NCBI GenBank assembly: GCA_964347035.1
Contig: CAYFXE010000033.1
Span: 1-31,385, forward strand
Direction of reading: 5' to 3'
Source: CAYFXE01 sp964347035
GTDB taxonomy: Bacteria; Acidobacteriota; Aminicenantia; Aminicenantales; Aminicenantaceae
DNA: 31,385 nt
In this document: positions 30,145-31,385 of the stretch, piece by piece
Position numbering within the stretch: the first letter of the stretch is position 1
How the letters are laid out: the number at the start of each line of letters is the position of its first letter
The notes under the pieces: generated by a model
Databases searched by the model: none
The model's input: only the letters and a program-made list of their open reading frames with translations
What the model was told of the DNA's origin: nothing
Made by a program: the position numbers and the translations under genes

Positions 30145-31314
30145 TCAATTTGGAGAGAAAACAGAGCGAACTTCGGCTCCGTCTCCGATCTCGACCTTGT
30201 GAAAACGGGGAGAAGGGAATCCCCTTTCTCGAGCCGATTGGCGCATGTCGTGTTGGAAAGCGTCGATTCTCGGTTTCTCGATCAAAACAATACCAGAGCC
30301 TCCAAACCCAGCTCCTGTCAGTCGTCCCCCCAAACACCCGGAAAAGGTTCGTCCGACCTCATAAAGCAAATCGAGTTCTGGACAGGACACTTGATAATCA
30401 TCCCTAAGGCTCTGATGAGATTGGAACATCAGGTCACCAAAACTCTGAAAATCATTTTCTTTTAACGCCCGGACTGCATTTTTCACCCGATGATTTTCTG
30501 TGATGACATGCCTAGCCCTTTTATATCGAATTTCATCCATAGTCTCTTCCAACTCTTGCAACATCTCTAGATGTACTTCTCTGTAAGACCTCATGCCTTT
30601 CGAAGCGATGAATTCCATGGCTTCTGCAGATTCCTGACGCCTTCTGTTGTACTCAGTTGAGGCCAACTCTCTTCGAACACCGCTCTCATAAACCAAGATA
30701 TCGATTCTATTCTCCTCCAGACGAAGGGAAATCAGCTCATACTCAAGAGACTCACAATCTAAGAAGAGAGCTTTGTCCTTCTTGCCGAAAAGAGACGCAT
30801 ACTGATCCATAAGACCAGATTGAACGCCGACACATTCGGCCTCGACTCTCTGGGCTATCCTGGCTATTCTTTCTCTAGTCATTCCAAGATTAAAGAGGTG
30901 ATCGAGTCCGATTAAAACACAGATTTCAAGCGCAGCTGAAGAACTTAGCCCAGCCTCCAAGGGAATGTCACCCCAAACAAATCCATCGAGACCCCAGATC
31001 TTGAATCCTTCCTCCTGAAGAATTTTGAAAATCCCGCGGATGTAGTTAGCCCAATTTTTACCTGGAGACAGAGCGACCGAATCGATCAGGAAAGAATCTG
31101 TCTCATCGAAATTCTGAGTGTACATGTTGACCGTATTTTCTCTGTTCCTCGATGCCAGAAAATAGTTTCTGAATTGAACGGCAGCCGGAAGAACATACCC
31201 TTGATTGTAATCCGTGTGCTCTCCGATGAGGTTTATGCGCCCGGGGGCAGAAGAGATGATCTGAGGAGATGAGCCGTAGTTATCTTCGAAGGCACGGATG
31301 AGGGATTTTTCCAT
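30145..31314 (-). CDS. galK: Galactokinase
   Basis: A 389-residue GHMP kinase that phosphorylates galactose at C1 in the Leloir pathway. Family marks: APGRINLIGEHTDYNQGYVLP (galactose-binding and catalytic Arg/Glu/His/Asp), the GHMP loop GLSSSAALE near residues 125-133, the catalytic Asp in QSGLMDQYASLFG, and GGRLTGAGFGGSGIVLIE near the end. The ATG at 31314 is preferred; a GTG at 31323 is in frame, and neither has a Shine-Dalgarno sequence. A promoter lies so close that the mRNA should begin within about ten bases of these codons. galT, galE and a transporter are not in the window. It is separated from plsY2 by 151 bases. Confidence 0.94.
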   Translation of the reverse strand: MEKSLIRAFEDNYGSSPQIISSAPGRINLIGEHTDYNQGYVLPAAVQFRNYFLASRNRENTVNMYTQNFDETDSFLIDSVALSPGKNWANYIRGIFKILQEEGFKIWGLDGFVWGDIPLEAGLSSSAALEICVLIGLDHLFNLGMTRERIARIAQRVEAECVGVQSGLMDQYASLFGKKDKALFLDCESLEYELISLRLEENRIDILVYESGVRRELASTEYNRRRQESAEAMEFIASKGMRSYREVHLEMLQELEETMDEIRYKRARHVITENHRVKNAVRALKENDFQSFGDLMFQSHQSLRDDYQVSCPELDLLYEVGRTFSGCLGGRLTGAGFGGSGIVLIEKPRIDAFQHDMRQSARERGFPSPRFHKVEIGDGAEVRSVFSPN

Positions 31315-31327
31315 AGACAGCACATGA

Positions 31328-31357
31328 ATTGTATAGAAAGCCCAAAGACAAAGTCAA
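31328..31357 (-). promoter_or_regulatory. Promoter of galK, abutting the repeat unit
   Basis: Minus strand TTGACT (31357-31352), 18-base spacer, TACAAT (31333-31328); an alternative -10 TATACA lies at 16-base spacing. The predicted start is about 31321, seven bases before the ATG and next to the in-frame GTG (31323). The -35 box is separated by one base from the GGGGTCAGACC unit at 31359. Confidence 0.55.
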
Positions 31358-31358
31358 T

Positions 31359-31385
31359 GGGGTCAGACCTTCATAACTTTTATAA
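31359..31385 (+). repeat. GGGGTCAGACC repeat unit at the window end
   Basis: Reads GGGGTCAGACCTTCATAAC then TTTTATAA up to the last base; any inverted partner lies beyond the window. Upstream edge touches the galK promoter. Confidence 0.85.

Noticed and set aside
1..31385. Defence system, CRISPR array, prophage, integrase or tRNA-linked island
   Set aside because: No such genes or arrays are seen; the gene content is housekeeping and metabolic, and base use looks even across the window.

Overview
The window looks like a chromosomal piece of an uncultured bacterium of the Candidatus Aminicenantes (OP8)/Acidobacteriota neighbourhood. This is an inference. It rests on a zinc-ribbon Ser/Thr kinase of the type common there, paired M16 peptidase-like genes, DUF362, DUF1015 and DUF4416 genes, and scattered GGGGTCAGACC inverted repeats. 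Nearly all of the DNA is coding. There are no tRNA or rRNA genes, no CRISPR array, no transposase and no phage genes. Two runs of N (405-414 and 27087-27098) sit inside genes and create false frameshifts.

Layout. 1-683 (-): start of a zinc-ribbon protein kinase, cut by the window edge. 955-2130 (+): DUF362/ferredoxin protein. 2150-2785 (-): outer-membrane barrel. 2971-4101 (+): M20 peptidase. 4231-8812 (+): a serine/cysteine operon of class V aminotransferase, short SerA, DUF1015 and NifS-type cysteine desulfurase. 8817-9362 (-): DUF4416. 9541-16908 (+): asnS, then rimO-pgpA-cinA-thpR-plsY-gpsA, five of whose six junctions are ATGA overlaps or direct abutments, then a TPR protein. 16905-19360 (-): metK-ahcY of the methyl cycle. 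19544-23986 (+): two M16-family proteins and bifunctional ftcD, followed by a THEP1-like NTPase, a nicotinamidase-like hydrolase and a macro-domain protein (to 25733). 25728-31314 (-): galK, then plsY2-GT2-znuA-znuC-znuB.

How the genes work together. The clearest modules are O-phosphoserine/serine synthesis linked to sulfur mobilisation, glycerophospholipid synthesis (gpsA, plsY, pgpA), SAM formation and SAH removal (metK, ahcY), and high-affinity zinc or manganese uptake (znuABC). A loose NAD/ADP-ribose theme runs through cinA, the nicotinamidase-like protein and the macro domain.

Most unusual observations. (1) A family of GGGGTCAGACC-ended inverted repeats sits in gaps between genes. Three genes that face away from copies (asnS, DUF4416, galK) have a sigma70-like -35 box 1-5 bp from the repeat edge and a -10 box so close to the start codon that their mRNAs should be nearly leaderless. 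(2) Both subunits of the M16 pair lack the HxxEH zinc motif, so the pair may be a non-proteolytic complex. (3) DUF1015, in an operon with serA, carries a DGHHR motif like that of ParB/sulfiredoxin-fold serine kinases. (4) There are two divergent plsY genes, one of them in the zinc operon.
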